Source: an uncultured Bacilli bacterium (GTDB taxonomy: Bacteria > Bacillota_I > Bacilli_A > ML615J-28 > CAG-313). Taken from it: a stretch of 64,000 nucleotides of DNA. The notes below the pieces were generated by a model. It was not told the DNA's origin. It did not search any database and was given only the letters and a program-made list of their open reading frames with translations. Positions 63,686-64,000 of this stretch are shown here, in pieces. The position numbers and the translations under genes are program-made. Position 1 is the stretch's first letter; each line of letters begins with the position of its first letter. The DNA is taken from the NCBI GenBank assembly GCA_934140285.1, contig CAKPBI010000005.1, positions 62,001 through 126,000 of the forward strand. Direction: 5' to 3'.

Positions 63686-64000
63686 ATGATTAGAACTCAA
63701 AATTTAGAACTTCCGGAAAATGCAAGGATTATTGTAATATCAGATATTCATGGTCGTATTGATGTTTTAAAAAAGTTATTAACAAAAGTACAATATCAAA
63801 AGAATGAAGACTATTTAATACTACTTGGTGACTTTGCACAAAAAGGTCCATACCCTCTTATTACATTACGCTATATAATGGAACTTTCAAAATATAAAAA
63901 TGTATACCCGGTTATTGGGAACTGTGATAGAGGAAATTACAAAGTGTTTTTTAAAGAATGGAAAGACACTTATTTTAAAGAATTATTAAATATTCAAGGA
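63686..64000 (+). CDS. Calcineurin-like metallophosphoesterase, 3' truncated by the window
   Basis: The frame begins at the ATG at 63686 (AGAGGAT 9 bases upstream) and stays open for 105 codons to the window end. Motifs appear in the right order: VISDIHGRID (Asp-x-His), LLGDFAQKGP (Gly-Asp) and VIGNCDRGNY (Gly-Asn-Cys-Asp in place of Gly-Asn-His-Asp). The residues YLILLGDFAQKGPYPLITLRY resemble Ser/Thr protein phosphatase and bis(5'-nucleosyl) tetraphosphatase (ApaH/PrpE) type members. The substitution of His by Cys in the third motif is unusual. The rest of the gene lies beyond the window. Confidence 0.83.
   Translation, partial: MIRTQNLELPENARIIVISDIHGRIDVLKKLLTKVQYQKNEDYLILLGDFAQKGPYPLITLRYIMELSKYKNVYPVIGNCDRGNYKVFFKEWKDTYFKELLNIQG

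Overview
The window is a very AT-rich bacterial chromosome segment with densely packed, mostly rightward genes. It suggests an uncultured member of the Bacilli close to the Mollicutes (RF39, Acholeplasma, Izemoplasma or Erysipelotrichales-like lineages, probably host-associated). The signs are the base composition, Firmicutes-type genes (DUF1846, ThiT, a Y-family polymerase with YolD, PepF), strong AGGAGG ribosome sites, and many lipoproteins with Ig-like, BspA-type leucine-rich and InlB-type repeats. That placement is inference; no rRNA is present. Trp is encoded by TGG throughout, so the code is table 11, but TGA terminates only one of about 40 genes. I saw no CRISPR array, insertion sequence, prophage or rRNA gene.

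Layout. 1-6.3 kb: the end of a DUF1846 protein, an NCS2 nucleobase permease, a BspA/Ig lipoprotein, an SGNH hydrolase and a CvpA-like protein. 6.4-10.3 kb: a CDF metal exporter, then an ECF-type sigma factor overlapping a membrane-anchored beta-propeller protein that may be its regulator. 10.4-18.7 kb: a TtcA-like tRNA thiolase, an unidentified structured RNA of about 200 nt with its own promoter and terminator, a beta-helix-like protein, oligopeptidase F, a TPP riboswitch controlling the thiamine transporter ThiT, a CHAP-domain lipoprotein, a secreted thermonuclease, tRNA-Thr(CGU) and a small membrane protein.

18.9-49.6 kb: one apparent 30-kb operon. It encodes a complete oligopeptide ABC importer (OppA with a large insertion, OppBCDF), a small membrane protein, a 2477-residue lipid-anchored subtilase with a BspA repeat region and a C-terminal membrane anchor, and several lipoproteins of 186 to 1728 residues, including a tandem paralogue pair and a protein with a fourfold HTYGAW repeat plus six InlB-type repeats. 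I see no strong terminator before 49.6 kb. Proteolysis at the surface, peptide import and intracellular cleavage by PepF (12.5 kb) would make a coherent peptide-scavenging programme.

49.7-64 kb: a Y-family polymerase with its YolD partner, a DUF3592-like protein, a beta-lactamase-fold hydrolase, a VanZ-like protein whose two halves are separated by about 700 residues of Ig-like repeats, two polytopic membrane proteins, typA behind an attenuator-like leader, a PHP phosphoesterase, a degenerate OAS/CD-NTase-like protein with a possible RNase H-like tail, a YebC/YeeN regulator, tRNA-Gly(GCC), a spermidine-synthase-like methyltransferase, and the start of a metallophosphoesterase that runs off the window.
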